From CAZKCI01 sp964584165 (GTDB lineage Bacteria > Auribacterota > Erginobacteria > Erginobacterales > CAZKCI01), in the NCBI GenBank assembly GCA_964584165.1, contig CAZOYW010000059.1:1-13478 (forward strand): a stretch of 13,478 nucleotides of DNA, read 5' to 3'. This document shows positions 13,474-13,478 of this stretch, piece after piece. Below the pieces are notes generated by a model. It searched no databases and had not been told where the DNA came from. It was given only the letters and a program-made list of their open reading frames with translations. A program made the position numbers and the translations under genes. Numbering within the stretch: the stretch's first letter is position 1; every line of letters begins with the position of its first letter.

Positions 13474-13478
13474 GGTTG

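Noticed and set aside
1..13478. Defence system, prophage or transposon hidden among the genes
   Set aside because: All nine coding regions resolve to housekeeping, envelope or small zinc-ribbon proteins; no nuclease, integrase, transposase, reverse transcriptase or toxin-like gene was found on either strand.

Overview
The window is GC-rich DNA from what looks like a diderm (Gram-negative-type) bacterium. It encodes an outer-membrane beta-barrel protein with a terminal Phe and a signal peptide, plus two periplasmic SurA/PpiC-type chaperones. The gene mix is an Aquifex-type single-chain aconitase, a two-domain NDK protein of about 390 residues, a DUF5679 zinc-ribbon protein and a GT-C/TPR fusion. 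That mix, with the very dense intergenic hairpin repeats, is reminiscent of uncultivated candidate phyla (Omnitrophota/PVC-like or deltaproteobacterial relatives). This placement is inference; no rRNA or other phylogenetic marker settles it. Both ends of the window lie in repeats (an 8-bp tandem array on the left, a long hairpin on the right), as expected of a metagenomic contig broken at repeats.

Layout. Eight of the nine genes are on the minus strand. Read in their own direction they are: an outer-membrane beta-barrel protein (11024-10506), a 46-residue zinc-ribbon protein (10389-10249), a two-gene unit ndk-like/aspC-like with a GTGA stop/start overlap (10130-8955 and 8958-7792), aconitase (7366-5429), mfd (5354-2211), and two parvulin-type PPIases with an ATGA overlap (2033-1110 and 1113-184). 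The only plus-strand gene (11143-13317) is a multispanning GT-C-like membrane protein with about seven C-terminal TPRs, divergent from the outer-membrane protein gene.

Between the genes. Nearly every intergenic gap holds an inverted repeat. Two REP/BIME-like families occur, both bordered by GTAG/CTAC. One has CGCGGACC/GGTCCGCG arms (2110-2184, 5359-5420, 13340-13416). The other has GGGCGAAC/GTTCGCCC arms and forms a 113-bp tandem array in the 425-bp gap before aconitase. Separate long perfect or near-perfect hairpins sit at 7365-7393, 10161-10200, 10469-10512 and 13427-13473. Good sigma70-like promoters can be read for the aconitase and DUF5679 genes.

How the genes fit together. The coding content is mostly housekeeping: transcription-coupled repair (Mfd), envelope protein folding (PPIases, with the beta-barrel protein as the kind of client they serve), the TCA cycle (aconitase), amino-acid transamination, nucleotide metabolism and surface glycosylation. 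I see no defence island, integrase, transposase or CRISPR. The most unusual material is the palindromic 5'-terminal hairpin that swallows the aconitase ribosome-binding site, the nested REP array, the NDK protein with a degenerate first domain, and the TMTC-like architecture of the last gene.
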